DNA of 62,434 nt from CAYPPG01 sp964412555. GTDB lineage: Bacteria; Hinthialibacterota; Hinthialibacteria; Hinthialibacterales; Hinthialibacteraceae. Below the pieces are notes generated by a model, which saw only the letters and a program-made list of their open reading frames with translations, was not told the origin of the DNA and did not search any database. The DNA lies in NCBI GenBank assembly GCA_964412555.1, contig CAYPPG010000050.1, positions 1-62,434 on the forward strand, read 5' to 3'. The first letter of the stretch is position 1. Each line of letters starts with the position of its first letter. Both the position numbers and the translations under genes were made by a program. This document shows, piece by piece, positions 10,601 through 21,315 of this stretch.

Positions 10601-13600
10601 CTTAGCACGTGAAATATCGACTACGATATCGGCCGGCTGTAAAACGATATTATCGGCTGTCAACGCGGCAATACCATAATTCGGGTTGTTGATCACGTCG
10701 ATTGGACTATCGATCTGATCTGAAACGGTAGCGGTGATTCTCAGTACAGCACCTGCCAGAATTCTTGATCCGGACGGAACGACTTGACCAACACCTTTTT
10801 GTTGCGTTCCGAACACGGCACCATATGACATTCCTTCAGGATTTTTTTGAACCACGACATCAAGAGTACCGCTAATCGTCGGAGACTGATTATCGACTGC
10901 CAATGGAGGCGTGATTCTCTGTTTTAATTCAACATCATAAACCGTATCATACGGTTTATTACCGGCATCATCGACCACTGTCGGAGTAATATCTGCAACT
11001 TTCTTCGATTTGGCGACAGAATCTCCGATATGCTGTAATCCAACCGGTATTTCATATGTCGCTCGAATAAATGACGGAGCATCCGTCTGCTGCGTGATAC
11101 TCAGCGAAGTAGGTATGACTTCCTGATCAGTAGATATATCACTTAAGTTGATGTTGAACTCTGAGAAGTTAACAGTGACATCCAGTAGACCACTATTCGA
11201 CGCAATGCTGAATATACCATCTTGACTGACTCCCGGCAGAGTACGGAACCGGTCATCACCTGTTTGATCGATCAACGTATTTGTTGCATCAACGATCACA
11301 CTTAATGTGTCTCCTGCACGTACTCTGTTCGGAATCGTATCGATCTTATTACCCAAATACAAACCGGGTGCACTTGGGAATCCGACACGACCACCTTTAA
11401 TACCGTCATCCGGTACATCTGGCAATCCATCAAAGGAATACGTATTCACACGTTGATCTTCCTGAGTCGGTGTTAATGTACGAACAATTGAATCAGATGG
11501 AATTTCCCATGTTACTACAGGCGGTGAAACATCAACTGTAAACTGCGCCGAAAGCGATTCTTCAGGTTCAAAGAGTGAATCATTGTCAAAAACGAACACC
11601 GTAACCCAGGCAACACGTTTCGCAATCGCACCTTCTTGCACTTTCATTTTTGGTAAACCGACAATTGCATTCAATGTATCCCGCTCGCTGGCATTGTTTG
11701 TACGATTGAATCCTACACCGTTTTCCATCGCATCAAAGTCCACTTTTTCAACGGGAGTTACACCGACAATCGGACCATTAAAGACATGGAGACCATTAAA
11801 GTTGTCAACACCAGCACGATCTCCAATGATACCAAGGGGGTGATCCGGAATATATTGACCAGTGTTACCGATCAGCGCATGAAGTACACTTTGATCGAAG
11901 AACCATCTGCTCGCATCATCAATGTCAGCACCTTCATTCACTACTGCCCCTGTAAAATCAAAGGCAATATCATCCCAGACTGCGCGAATTGTTCCTTGAG
12001 GCGTCAACTCTGTAGCACTCGGAATCAATTGATCAACCAGGTTGCTCATACCATTAGGATAGAGATCACTTGCATCCAAGTAGATCGTGTCCGGTGCTTC
12101 ACCTTCAATGGTTGTAATCAATGCTTCGACAGAAAGCATATCACCAGTGGTAAATTCGAATTGTGCGGAAGCATTGTCCACTTCATTATTGCCTATACCA
12201 AGTAGCGATGCACCTTGTGCGGATTCTGAAACGCCATTCACGATCAGATTGAGTTCGACTGCACTGGGACCACGCGCATTAATGGCTATCGGATCATCAT
12301 TGCCATCATCGTCACGGTCCATATCGTGGTCATTCCAATTACCGAGTGCATCCCTCACCTGAATCCGCACTTCTTGAGCCGTACTTGGTGACGAATCGGA
12401 TTTGATTTGTACCGCATTGGTTACAAATATAACACTTCTTGTAGCTGATTCCACAAGAAATTTCGTACCCGAGTACACGAGAGGATTTGCATCACTTTCA
12501 TTTACCCTGACGAATCGTTTCGTATCCGTTTCGAATGCTCCAGCCCAATTTACGAAGAAGTTTTGGAAGTGTGCACCTTCTGTACCATCAACAACATACG
12601 TTGCGGCATAAACCAACCATTGTGACGGTAAATAGTTCACTTCCATGCTCTTCAAAATACTGTCTGAACGTGAAAGCGCATTCACTTCCTCTAAGGATGT
12701 AAGAGGAACAATATTCTCTTGATACTTACCTTTTACAAGTGTCGGCCCTGTATCATCGATTTCCAAACCGGTAGAACCGTATTTAGCTTCACCTGTATTA
12801 ATATTGGTATTTTGCATCTCGTCTGTAACATAAATAACTATTGTTGAACCTTGCATCAACGCATTTCCTGGCAAACCGGGATTATATGTATAACCCCAAT
12901 TTGATTTTTCACTAGGATTGGCATCCGGAGTACCATTATTATTATCATACGTTGAAGCAACTTTTTCTTTGCTATCGGTAGCCAATTTGAATGTCATGAC
13001 TACCTGTTGCGGTTCATCAACCGGCGTGAATCGGAATGCATGATTGCCATCCGCTTCACCGGAGAGGCTATCGTAAGCAATTCCATTTGTAATGCTTGCG
13101 TCGACACCATCGAAAACTCCGGAGACAGTTTGTTCAACACCATTATTGCCTTGGGTATCTATCGCAAGATCTATCTGTGATTTTGCAACGGGATCTTCCT
13201 TCACCCACAGTGTTACATCCAGATAAGTACCTTTCTTCACTCGTGTCGGTCTTACGATAACGTCACCAGCATAGACTGCAGGTACATAATCAACCCATGG
13301 CTGTTGCTGCACTGTGGTAGAAATGGCCAAGGAAGCATCACCTACAGCATCATTCACTTTGCGTTTCTTATCGACCTTCGGGTTGATCTCCGGTGCATGA
13401 CTGTCCACGATGATAGTATCCGAATTGACACTACCAATATTCCCGACAGAGTCAGACACATTAGCGATGAATTTTGCGCTACTATTATTCTGATCTTCTT
13501 TGATCTTGATCCCCGGAATGCGAACAACACCTTCCGGAATCTTGGAATCTCTCGGGTTATATCCAAAGTAGGCGACAACATGGAAGTTCGAACTTTCGCG

Positions 13601-16600
13601 AATCAACTGTGCCGAGGATGCCCACGAAGGACTATTCGCATTCTCCGCATTGTACATACCACCGGCTACGCGTGGTCCAAGACCATCGATTTCCCAATAA
13701 TACGGTGCGATATCACCATTGTTGAAAATCGAGTTTGCAACAAATTCCGCTCCATTTTCAGGAGTGACGTTTGGATCGACATGCACCCAAGAACCTAGAG
13801 GTGTGATTGATCTGACATTTGCTGCGGTCAGTTCATTTTTCTCAGCGATACTTAAGCCGGCCCTTTCGGCAAGACCGATCAACGGGCTGCCAGCATAACC
13901 GCGAAGCTTCCCAGCATCAGTAAATGTCGCTTCCACAACCACTGTCGCTGTAGCAAATCCTTTTTGTGCTTTTTCCGCGGCGGAATTTTCTGCACCCAGA
14001 TCTCTTGGGTTGATTATTCCGGAAGTCACTTCCTTACCGTTTTTATACCATTTGACGGATGTAACCTTCACTTCCGGCGGAGAAACGTCAGTAATGACGG
14101 GAACGCTTACAACATCTTCACTATCTTCAAGCGTCTCCCCGGCGGGATCAACGGCAGAGAGTGTCACTTCTACTACATCACGATTCTCGATCACGTCATA
14201 TCCTTCGACTTCGACGATCCACGTTGCATAGTAGAGACCGGCCAATGCTTTTGTAGAACTGGGTTGTAAGGAGGATTGTCCGCTAATGTGCGAAAAATCA
14301 GCAGTTGGATCCAAAGTACTAAAGACAGAGTCATTCACGTTGTAAATCGCTTCCAATTTTACTTTATCGCCTGTGCTTACAATGGTTGTAGAATTCTTCA
14401 CCGTATCGGAACCGGACTGTCGTTTTCGCCCCACTTCAAAATATGGAGTGTTAACGAAGTTTCCTCTTCGTTGATCGGTTCCGTAGTTATCCGTCGCCAA
14501 ATTAATAAACATGGAGGCTGACAAGATATTGGTAACCACCTGTGGAGCAGTCTTATCAATTTGGATAATGTTGTTTTCCGCACTGTTTTGATTCTTAACC
14601 GCGTCTGTAACCCACACTACAGCGGTACCTTGTAATTCATCCGGATCGGATGGAACTTTGAATTCCCAGGTAGCGAGTAATTTTGTGTCACCCGAGATCA
14701 ACTGTGTTCCAAAACGATTAGCCGCACCACTGGGCCAGCTCGGTTTTTGCAATTCAGTGAATCCAAAGTCTGACAAGTCCGCCAGTACGGTAATATTATC
14801 AGTACGATCCTGCCCAAAATTGTCAAGATCGAATGTCGCATTGAATATTATATCTTGACCCGGGCGTACTAAATTATCATCCAGAATATCCCCGCTCACA
14901 AAGGACTGTTCCATGAAGTCGGATATTTCCACATTCTGCGGTACGGTGGAATCATGGTCGATTGTGTTGTCACCCGGCGGCACTTTCACTTCACCCACTC
15001 CAAGCGTACTACCGGTTGCATACACAATTGCCTGCGTTGCGCCTGCCATTAATTCCGTAGTGAATTTCGATGTGGTAAATGTTGCCCATAAGATCGAAGC
15101 ATTCGTCGCTTCAACAATGGTTTGATCGCCTCCACCAATACCGATCACTCGGGAAGCGGAAGGATTGATGACACCTCCCCCGAAATTCTGTAAATGCATC
15201 TGAACCGGATAACCTGTTGTATTGGTCGTATCATATTTCTCTATTGGTGAAGTCGAATCTTCATCCCGGTCAATCTTGATCACTACTCTCATAGTTGCAT
15301 CGTTCAAATTCGTCGATGCTCTACTGATCAATCTTGCAGCAGGCAGCGAACCCGAAGTACCCTCGAAGTCACCCGGAACAGTTTCCGGATGGACTCTGGC
15401 TCCGTCAGGAATACCCATTTTTTCTGAGAAGATCACGGCTTCTACAAGTTCGGGTAATGGTTTGATAAATGCCGCCGTCGCAACCGGAATTCCCACACTG
15501 TGAACATTTCCTGAAAGGTCACGCGAAGTAATCGTTACGTAACGAATATCTTCATCATTTTTCGCATCAACTTCGAGATCCTTTGTGGAATCAATCAAGA
15601 AAAACCATGTCGCAGAAATGATAGCCCCATAAGTAGCACTACCGACCTCACGGTTCGTTTCATCGTATATTACTCTTGAAACATCCGGCGGAAGATCCGC
15701 AGCATAATCCAAATCATCCACAAAGTCGGTAAAATCGGCAGAAATTGTTTTGAATAATCTACCATATTCCGTGCTGGCATTATCAATTGTGTAAGAAGCT
15801 TGCCCAGGTTCGCCTGCCGAGTATCTCGTCAACAGATAGGGAAACGCAGCCGAAGCACCACCGACAACACCGTCAGCGATTCCGCCTGACCATGCCAAGT
15901 ACTGAGGATCTGCTTCTCCAACAGTTAGGCTAGTCGGTTCTTGGAAAGTGGCAGAAATAATGATCATGTATCCCGCTTCTATACCGGTAGCTGATCCGAC
16001 AAATTCTGACTGCCCTGCTTTCGAATTTACAAAACCACTAGCGCCAACTGCCTCCTTGGCTAAAGCACCAACATTAATGTTATCAACACTACTGTAACCC
16101 TTAAATATAGATAGTTCATTAATATTCTTGTTTAATGTATTCGTAATGAACAAAATTGTTGATGCCGCTTTTCCCAAACCACTCACTGTCAAAGTGGATG
16201 ACAGCACTCCAGTGTTGGTGTCACTATTGGGAACATTAAAACCGACTAAAGGCCGGCTAACATCGACAATAATTGCATTACTTGTTGCCGGATGAACAGT
16301 GTCGGGGACAGGATGTGCGTCAAAACCAGGATAGTTTATTAATTTGTCACCAATGGTTACAAACATCGAAACATCTAGTGCACTTCTATTCGCAGCGATC
16401 TGTGGTATACCGGTGTCGTTTTCAAATGTTGCAAAAGCAACATTTTCGCCTTGCTGCAATTTGTCGCTACCTGTATGAAAGGTTGCATCGACAAGCGACC
16501 ACCCTGTCGGTAGCGCACCAGCAGCACCAGTTATCCAACCAATTCTTGGGCTAGCAATATCAAATTTAAACTTTCTGTTTAAGTAAGAGATACCACTTTC

Positions 16601-18988
16601 ACCTTCAACAATGTCATCATCATCATCATCCGTTCCTTTAGCAGCCGTAGAGGTCGGTTGAAATTCCACAACCAAACGAACTGGACTTCCACTTTGATCA
16701 TCTTGGATCCCTGCTAACCCACTACCCGTTAAAGCGGCAGTACCTTTCGTAACGTTCAAAATTCCATTTCCAACTTCGCCTGAAGGTGAATAAATATTAA
16801 TTGGCGCCTCCAGGATTTCAGATGCATTTCTCAACAGTCCGAAGGGATTGGAATCCGGTGTTTGATGCCAATAACCGGAAGGCATTCCGGTAACTGAGAA
16901 CGTAGCCCCTAAGACCACAGGCGCCGTATTATCAATCGAAACGGTTGAACTATTTATTTGTCTATAGACCAGGTTATCCTGATCATCATTTGTCACGGAA
17001 CGATTATCCGTTGCAGAATCAATCGTGGCGTTTTTCGCCCAGTCCGCAATCAAGGTCTTGTTTTCAAAAGTCGAGTAGGAAAACGCCGGATTTCTTGCAT
17101 CGTCGGAGACGGAAACAACAAACGAAGCCGATAACACTGTTATACTATTATCATTCGAAACAAATAAAGTAGCAGAAGCACCACCACTGATTCGCCCACT
17201 CGGAATATTATCAATTGCTTTGGGACCGGCTGATGAGGATCGAATTTCATTCGTGTTAGGCTTATTCAATGAGAACAATCCTACATCATTGATATTAGCA
17301 TCCGGCAAAACGGTCACGTGTAGCCATTCCGCGTATTTATCACCACGTTCACCACCAGGTAGCACATGAACGGTGACTGCCGCGGTCGCGTATTTTGACG
17401 CCGACCCGATTTCACCCCATTCTCGTCCAAAGGCGTCTTGCGCTGTTACACTGGAAATGAACGGATTGGAAGTATCCGCCGCTCCAATAACCGTTGAATA
17501 CGTAGCGGGTCTTGCATCATCCGCAATAAAGACTTGAGACGTAAATCTGGCAAAAGTACCGGTCGTAATCAGAGCCGAGGAAATTTGAGTACTGACATCG
17601 ATGATCCCCACATTCCCTGCAGTCAAGTTATTAAGTCTAGTGAAATTGAATTGTCTCGATGCGCTCAAGATGTTATCGTCGGCAAAATCGATTCTTTCTT
17701 CTAAACCGTCTTCATAGGTATCATCCACGGTAAAGACGTTCTGGCCGTCAACCAGTAATTCACCTTTAATATAAGCGACACCGCCGTAAGACTCATTGTT
17801 TGCATCGAGACCTGAGAGACCCGAACCGGTCGCACTCAGGATCAAATCATCCGTTCCGCCGCCGGAACCAGAAGCAGAATCCTCGAAATATTCATCCGGT
17901 TCCCCATCAAGCGTGATGTTGGGGTTGACTTCGAATTGCATATGAATCAAGTCGTCGGAACGAACATTAATGGGCTGCTCATCCTCATTGATAAGATGAG
18001 GATATCCAGAATTGGCCACTTCAAGCGGAATGGCAAAGTTTATATCATCAAATGGGTCCAATGGGTCACCTGAAATCTCCCATGGATCCACTTCATCCAT
18101 ATTTTCGAACAATTCGCGTGAAACCGTATCGGTCACACCAGTAATGGCGATTCCGGATTGCCAATTGCCATTGTATACGACAGCCGGACCCGAGTTTTCG
18201 GTTTCTACACCCACGAGATTCGATGGGCCATAATGATCTGCCAAGATTCCGCCATGGATCGCGACGGTTGCGCTCAAACTCTTTGCCGTAGCCGCGCCGT
18301 CCGTTGCGCTCACAACCAATTGGCTCGGTAAATACCATACAACGACAAGAGCGGAGGCGTCATTCGGCGTATTGGCCAGACCCAGATTGCGCGCATTGAA
18401 GCCAACACCTGTCACGTTATTGGGATGAACATTGGAAAATTTGGTAGCGGCCGTCCGATCCGATGCAAGCGTTTCGTTATTTGTAAACTGGTCTTGATAG
18501 TGGAAAATATCCGCGGAAAAATCGGCTGTCACCATATCAATGATACGGTTCACGTAGGCTGCGCTATTATCGCCCTCCGTTTGAATTTCCGATACCCAGC
18601 TAGTGGTCACATCCTCGATCACCGTGACTAGGACCATCGGTTCGCCGACTTCCATATTGGCAATCACGGGTTTCTTGATCCAAACGGATTGCATGTATTT
18701 ACCCATTTGGCTCGCGGCAGTGGATAACTTACCATCCCCGTTGATGTGAGCTCGATCACCATAAAAATCATTGTCCGTATCGGAGGCAGCCAGGATGGCT
18801 GATGCAGAACGCAATGAATGATTTGCCGTATTGAGCTCTCCCTGCCGATAGAAATCAAAACTCAGATCTCGAAACACCATATCCCCCTCGGCCTGCGCCG
18901 GTTGAGCGGTGAACGTCACCGAGAAAGCGGCAAAAAACAAAAGAAGAGAAAACCAACCCAATGAATGAAATAAAGTCGTTCTACTCAT
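7613..18988 (-). CDS. Giant modular cell-surface protein (Ig-like modules, C-terminal VCBS repeats)
   Basis: I choose ATG at 18988 because it is preceded by AAAGGAG at ideal distance and begins a classic signal peptide (MSRTTLFHSLGWFSLLLFFA, cleavage after AQPAQA). The product is about 3791 residues. The frame is open upstream to 19210, but that part is not signal-like. The body is a string of beta-rich modules of roughly 100-250 residues whose joins carry the bacterial Ig-like signature D-x-(T/S)-x-P, for example DNTAPVV, DKTAPQV, DVSPPEV, DSHAPEI, DDTGPTL. Cadherin-like modules follow (ASDPDGDTVQF), then Ca-loop VCBS/FG-GAP repeats in the last 500 residues (DIDSDGMDELFV, DLNGDGELEILV). It has no visible cell-wall anchor or secretion-system sorting tail. 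A surface adhesin or sheath protein is likely. Notably it lacks the Thr-Pro linkers of its neighbours. Confidence 0.85.
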   Translation of the reverse strand: MSRTTLFHSLGWFSLLLFFAAFSVTFTAQPAQAEGDMVFRDLSFDFYRQGELNTANHSLRSASAILAASDTDNDFYGDRAHINGDGKLSTAASQMGKYMQSVWIKKPVIANMEVGEPMVLVTVIEDVTTSWVSEIQTEGDNSAAYVNRIIDMVTADFSADIFHYQDQFTNNETLASDRTAATKFSNVHPNNVTGVGFNARNLGLANTPNDASALVVVWYLPSQLVVSATDGAATAKSLSATVAIHGGILADHYGPSNLVGVETENSGPAVVYNGNWQSGIAITGVTDTVSRELFENMDEVDPWEISGDPLDPFDDINFAIPLEVANSGYPHLINEDEQPINVRSDDLIHMQFEVNPNITLDGEPDEYFEDSASGSGGGTDDLILSATGSGLSGLDANNESYGGVAYIKGELLVDGQNVFTVDDTYEDGLEERIDFADDNILSASRQFNFTRLNNLTAGNVGIIDVSTQISSALITTGTFARFTSQVFIADDARPATYSTVIGAADTSNPFISSVTAQDAFGREWGEIGSASKYATAAVTVHVLPGGERGDKYAEWLHVTVLPDANINDVGLFSLNKPNTNEIRSSSAGPKAIDNIPSGRISGGASATLFVSNDNSITVLSASFVVSVSDDARNPAFSYSTFENKTLIADWAKNATIDSATDNRSVTNDDQDNLVYRQINSSTVSIDNTAPVVLGATFSVTGMPSGYWHQTPDSNPFGLLRNASEILEAPINIYSPSGEVGNGILNVTKGTAALTGSGLAGIQDDQSGSPVRLVVEFQPTSTAAKGTDDDDDDIVEGESGISYLNRKFKFDIASPRIGWITGAAGALPTGWSLVDATFHTGSDKLQQGENVAFATFENDTGIPQIAANRSALDVSMFVTIGDKLINYPGFDAHPVPDTVHPATSNAIIVDVSRPLVGFNVPNSDTNTGVLSSTLTVSGLGKAASTILFITNTLNKNINELSIFKGYSSVDNINVGALAKEAVGASGFVNSKAGQSEFVGSATGIEAGYMIIISATFQEPTSLTVGEADPQYLAWSGGIADGVVGGASAAFPYLLTRYSAGEPGQASYTIDNASTEYGRLFKTISADFTDFVDDLDYAADLPPDVSRVIYDETNREVGSATYGAIISATWFFLIDSTKDLEVDAKNDEDIRYVTITSRDLSGNVHSVGIPVATAAFIKPLPELVEAVIFSEKMGIPDGARVHPETVPGDFEGTSGSLPAARLISRASTNLNDATMRVVIKIDRDEDSTSPIEKYDTTNTTGYPVQMHLQNFGGGVINPSASRVIGIGGGDQTIVEATNASILWATFTTSKFTTELMAGATQAIVYATGSTLGVGEVKVPPGDNTIDHDSTVPQNVEISDFMEQSFVSGDILDDNLVRPGQDIIFNATFDLDNFGQDRTDNITVLADLSDFGFTELQKPSWPSGAANRFGTQLISGDTKLLATWEFKVPSDPDELQGTAVVWVTDAVKNQNSAENNIIQIDKTAPQVVTNILSASMFINLATDNYGTDQRRGNFVNTPYFEVGRKRQSGSDTVKNSTTIVSTGDKVKLEAIYNVNDSVFSTLDPTADFSHISGQSSLQPSSTKALAGLYYATWIVEVEGYDVIENRDVVEVTLSAVDPAGETLEDSEDVVSVPVITDVSPPEVKVTSVKWYKNGKEVTSGIINPRDLGAENSAAEKAQKGFATATVVVEATFTDAGKLRGYAGSPLIGLAERAGLSIAEKNELTAANVRSITPLGSWVHVDPNVTPENGAEFVANSIFNNGDIAPYYWEIDGLGPRVAGGMYNAENANSPSWASSAQLIRESSNFHVVAYFGYNPRDSKIPEGVVRIPGIKIKEDQNNSSAKFIANVSDSVGNIGSVNSDTIIVDSHAPEINPKVDKKRKVNDAVGDASLAISTTVQQQPWVDYVPAVYAGDVIVRPTRVKKGTYLDVTLWVKEDPVAKSQIDLAIDTQGNNGVEQTVSGVFDGVDASITNGIAYDSLSGEADGNHAFRFTPVDEPQQVVMTFKLATDSKEKVASTYDNNNGTPDANPSEKSNWGYTYNPGLPGNALMQGSTIVIYVTDEMQNTNINTGEAKYGSTGLEIDDTGPTLVKGKYQENIVPLTSLEEVNALSRSDSILKSMEVNYLPSQWLVYAATYVVDGTEGAHFQNFFVNWAGAFETDTKRFVRVNESDANPLVYSGTKFLVESATRSVIFVTNAVQIKSDSSPSTAQEVRIQVRDALGNWNDHDMDRDDDGNDDPIAINARGPSAVELNLIVNGVSESAQGASLLGIGNNEVDNASAQFEFTTGDMLSVEALITTIEGEAPDTIYLDASDLYPNGMSNLVDQLIPSATELTPQGTIRAVWDDIAFDFTGAVVNEGADIDDASRWFFDQSVLHALIGNTGQYIPDHPLGIIGDRAGVDNFNGLHVFNGPIVGVTPVEKVDFDAMENGVGFNRTNNASERDTLNAIVGLPKMKVQEGAIAKRVAWVTVFVFDNDSLFEPEESLSAQFTVDVSPPVVTWEIPSDSIVRTLTPTQEDQRVNTYSFDGLPDVPDDGIKGGRVGFPSAPGLYLGNKIDTIPNRVRAGDTLSVIVDATNTLIDQTGDDRFRTLPGVSQDGIFSIASNSGLLDVTVNFSEFNINLSDISTDQEVIPTSLSITQQTDAPSFIRATYEIPVGLQHIGDSVAKSKKVADITPTVVDDAGNKPYDTVYDVELKQRITPPLAVDNQSPTISGTLDVVVQKNPEGMSYGAVFGTQQKGVGQVVPSGSRILAGAVLRITATVSDQIDSPIDVINNPNYGIAALTADNIVLQPADIVVDISRAKLTGPDSVAIPFDVRIPTAEGGSSTPSFKFIIRATDTIGNATSKQSNASFTFDAKPIIATRYQGVALETEAQRTITVDAGAQTVISATGFDAGELTSIRWIVVPSGVEALGLSTTPAEEDFELTQTDQQTGELDLNINPQITADSVNILVATAAVKDDLDNEVFSGQHIININQPALFASVFEATETNSAGAVVEGVTEARSDVTGLQLAADQDVREVTIPEGSILEVDVIATDASLGTITLGATGTGMISEAIKSSAFAGSGGQYLLTLEPGYEAVTGAVEAATYVVDITASDGLHMSMDNTRLLVNVTAQPATPAITIVSVEVGGAESSKTSVSVRETQELQVVLQATDEGGEDVDISVDAPESVLTSTGYSLEEVMGTGGVTDATVTFTPDVEFSDIPGNNNPDDPFDFTFTATNVPEVGTPVSNDTELAVDVTNESQPPVITTSVSVDGGAAVSIDDGDTVATVEDQSLVFSFLASDPDGDTVQFPTAHVLDATDFVVGDLTVTNIQASFVEAQLTMTTPAAPPVGGITATVVFTATDSKLTVNEESYYVAVAGGEPPIEEVDVDEVVVAAGQGGIQSVNVKNVDPNSSVPVNGTIRGFRGAPLAFLQNAAIGGGVDRAVYMSAGDLNNDDQLDVAITLGPVTEQATAPNVVLPRDLTNKLFISGPFYAFPSTGTGGVVYGQGELKTAIGNFIGSSTNQIAVAQGVGGKTIIRLYQHTGLPFPLHYKLVGQIQGLTGSEWVNNASGGINLAAGDIDSDGMDELFVAQTNSLTSQTTFNVIDIEDIGDAGVAAGTIAGVSDRVTGLKGFHLPKFRGDGGIEVVTADLNGDGELEILVASSGDINKKADPFLNLLGVLKPVLTDGKVSSVSYVSGYVQNMFSETTNPSGAISVAAGELDGNTENGDEVVVTTGAYISVDDMNVTAVKPAPANKYFIVKINMTTDTVSAWSRVTLPSDVPITPLEGVTAFVGGFAPSSGGLSVIVGNTDTPEIGN

Positions 18989-19910
18989 GATATCTCCTTT
19001 ACCTGGCTGTTTTTTATCTAATTTATCTACTTGAAAAATGTTTGTACACATTTTTTTCCCTCTCATCGATTCTTTTCCCTCCAAAAATTGATTTTTGGGT
19101 CTCTCACATGGCATACCAATCATCTTTTTCATCCTTTCACTTTTCAACTCCGGCCATCGCCAGCCGGTATCGATTAAAAATGTATCTATAATTTTGCTCC
19201 ATTCGGACATACTTTCCTAGCATCATTCATGCCAAAGTCACCATATGAAGCGTTTTCCCCTAAATAACTTATATTCAATGACTTATAAAACTTTCTCTTC
19301 AACACTTCCTTAAACCCTTCCCCATAATTCGGAACATCTTTTCCATGGGGATTCAAAGTCTCTTTACACCCAACATCAACAAAATCAACACATTAGACTT
19401 CTCTGGTCTTTTCGTTCCATGCTGGAATGATTACCCCTTCTGTCAAAGTACCTATCTTTAATGATTCCAGACAATTTCACAGTAAACAGAGCAAATTTAA
19501 CATAAACCGGAGTTCTTGTCAACATGAGATTGAAAAAAAAACAGGGATACTCAATATTTTTTTTAAATTCCCCCGAAAAGGAGAAACAAAAACCATAAAA
19601 AATATCCTTCGAACGAATTCGATGGGGTTCCTGACACGGAAATCCAACATTCGGTTACTATTTTTGCCACTTACTCCCGTATAATCATATATCACACAAT
19701 CTACGCTTTTTCAACTCTAATCCCAATGAAAATACATTTTTATTATTAAATTTTCATGTGATCAAATCGATTGGCCCTTACTGGTAGGTGTTTGATTGGA
19801 GAGAAAGGGAAGGAGCTCAAGTAAAAAAATGATCTGGAAAATCGGATAGAAAGTGAAATGAGTCCAAAACTCGGACGCTTCTGTTGATATTCACTTATTT
19901 TCGCCGCGAG
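18989..19910. other. Long non-coding stretch upstream of the giant gene
   Basis: Between the chosen start of the giant gene and the end of the solute-binding protein gene lie about 920 bases. The first 222 are an open continuation of the giant frame without protein-like character and probably are its 5' leader. The rest is AT-rich; short open frames on the plus strand (for example 19427-19684) look random. I see no RNA gene or convincing promoter hexamers. Confidence 0.5.
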
Positions 19911-21140
19911 TCAAACACCGGAAGAAGGAATGAATAAGCCCTTCATCCAAATATCGTTCAATTCTTGCAACCGCATGGTCCCATTGAAGGTATCGATAAC
20001 CGCTTTTTGGCCTACGATCACGCTCTGAATTCTTGGAACAAAAACGGTGTCGGCCGGATACTGATCCACTTGTTTTTCACCGGATTGTGGCCAGGTGGCA
20101 TGATATCCGTGCGCCTTTTCGATTTCTTCCAAATGGTCCAGTAAAAATTGTATAAAATCCTCTGCTTGTGCAGGATGAGCGGCATCCAGTGGGAGAGCGG
20201 CAGCGATTACATAACAGGGGGCAGTCGGTTTATAATTATAAAATGTTATTCTCACCCTCAACTGCTGTTTCAAAAACTCCGGCAATGCCACATAGGATGA
20301 TCTTCGGGCAAAGGTGTAGAAGGCATTCGATTCGACAAATGCTGAAAGATCGCTCACTTGGGGTAATTCCATCATTTTTTCATCCACATCTTTGAAAAAA
20401 TTGCGTTTGAGATTCAGGAATCCACGTTCCAAGACTTCTTGGATCTCTTTTTGAGTAATATCCATTTCTAGAGGGACCGCTTGGATCAATTCTTTCTCAT
20501 ATCCTCTCGCCAGTTGTTGAGCGGCAAGACTATCCGCAACGGACAACGGATATCCCGTCAAAAAGAGCAAATGAGGCTTCGATTCGGGCCAGAGGCTTCT
20601 CATACCGGAAAGATCCGCCCAGCTCGAGGGATTCTTCTGGTAATTTTTGATGGCTTGTTCTTTGATCACCATCAGAATCGGATCGAGCAGCAACGGAACA
20701 GCCCAATAGGAATCCGGGGCGCTTCCTGCGTAAGCGGAATCCAACACTCGTGGTAATTCGCTGGCCGTCACAGACACCGGATAAAACGCATTGGGCAGGG
20801 AATGGAGTTTTTTCTGTACCAGCGAGGGAAAAATGACCACATCCGTCTTAGCCAAATGGCTACGGAGTTCATCCGAAGAGATATCGGCGGTGATGATTTC
20901 TGTCGAGGTATTCAGAATCAAGTCCGGAACCGCGGCCACATATTCGCTTGCACTTTGGATAAAGACTTCCGGTTTCAACTCCCCATCGATATTTAGAATC
21001 TTCAAGGTTAATTCTTCGGGGGGTTTTTCTTCTTTCCCACAACATAAAAACAGCGAAATCAGCGCGCAGAGCGGCAATAAATAAAGTGCAGAGTGTTTGA
21101 TGCTGTAAGAAAATAATTCGCTTCTTTTCATCGTGTACAT
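19911..21140 (-). CDS. ABC-type extracellular solute-binding lipoprotein
   Basis: About 409 residues, resembling family 1 (sugar-type) extracellular solute-binding proteins: PDSYWAVPLLLDPILMVIKE in the hinge region, then SSWADLSGM, and near the end AEDFIQFLLDHLEEIEKAHG, the usual late helix. The N-terminus is a basic-hydrophobic signal ending SLFLCCGKEEKPPEE, most likely a lipoprotein although the residue before Cys is not the usual Gly/Ala. ATG at 21140 follows AGAAAGGA; ATG at 21131 is an alternative. No ABC permease or ATPase gene is in the window, so the partner transporter, if any, is elsewhere. It lies downstream of a sigma-54 two-component pair, which may control it, but a 270-base gap with repeats intervenes. 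Confidence 0.7.
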   Translation of the reverse strand: MYTMKRSELFSYSIKHSALYLLPLCALISLFLCCGKEEKPPEELTLKILNIDGELKPEVFIQSASEYVAAVPDLILNTSTEIITADISSDELRSHLAKTDVVIFPSLVQKKLHSLPNAFYPVSVTASELPRVLDSAYAGSAPDSYWAVPLLLDPILMVIKEQAIKNYQKNPSSWADLSGMRSLWPESKPHLLFLTGYPLSVADSLAAQQLARGYEKELIQAVPLEMDITQKEIQEVLERGFLNLKRNFFKDVDEKMMELPQVSDLSAFVESNAFYTFARRSSYVALPEFLKQQLRVRITFYNYKPTAPCYVIAAALPLDAAHPAQAEDFIQFLLDHLEEIEKAHGYHATWPQSGEKQVDQYPADTVFVPRIQSVIVGQKAVIDTFNGTMRLQELNDIWMKGLFIPSSGV

Positions 21141-21256
21141 CGATCCTTTCTGTGCAGTGATAATGTTCGATTCCATGCAAACGTCTTATACGATTGAATC
21201 TGATCATTTGTTACGAATAAAAATAACACGGTGGCAAAAAGTATGATATTCCTTCA

Positions 21257-21315
21257 TGTGCAGACAGGATGTCCGCACCATATGAAACCAGTGTGCAGAC
21301 AGGATGTCCGCACCA
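21257..21315. repeat. Direct repeat pair, 24 bases
   Basis: The 24-base unit at 21257-21280 recurs exactly at 21292-21315, 35 bases apart start to start. Its core CAGACAGGATGTCCGCACCA is of the same style as the other palindromic units in this window (AGGATGCCCGCGCTCC at 42.9 and 49.6 kb) but is weakly palindromic. It lies between the response regulator gene and the solute-binding protein gene. Confidence 0.85.

Noticed and set aside
18989..19210. 74-codon upstream extension of the giant gene
   Set aside because: The internal ATG has an ideal ribosome binding site and starts a classic signal peptide; the extension would hide it.
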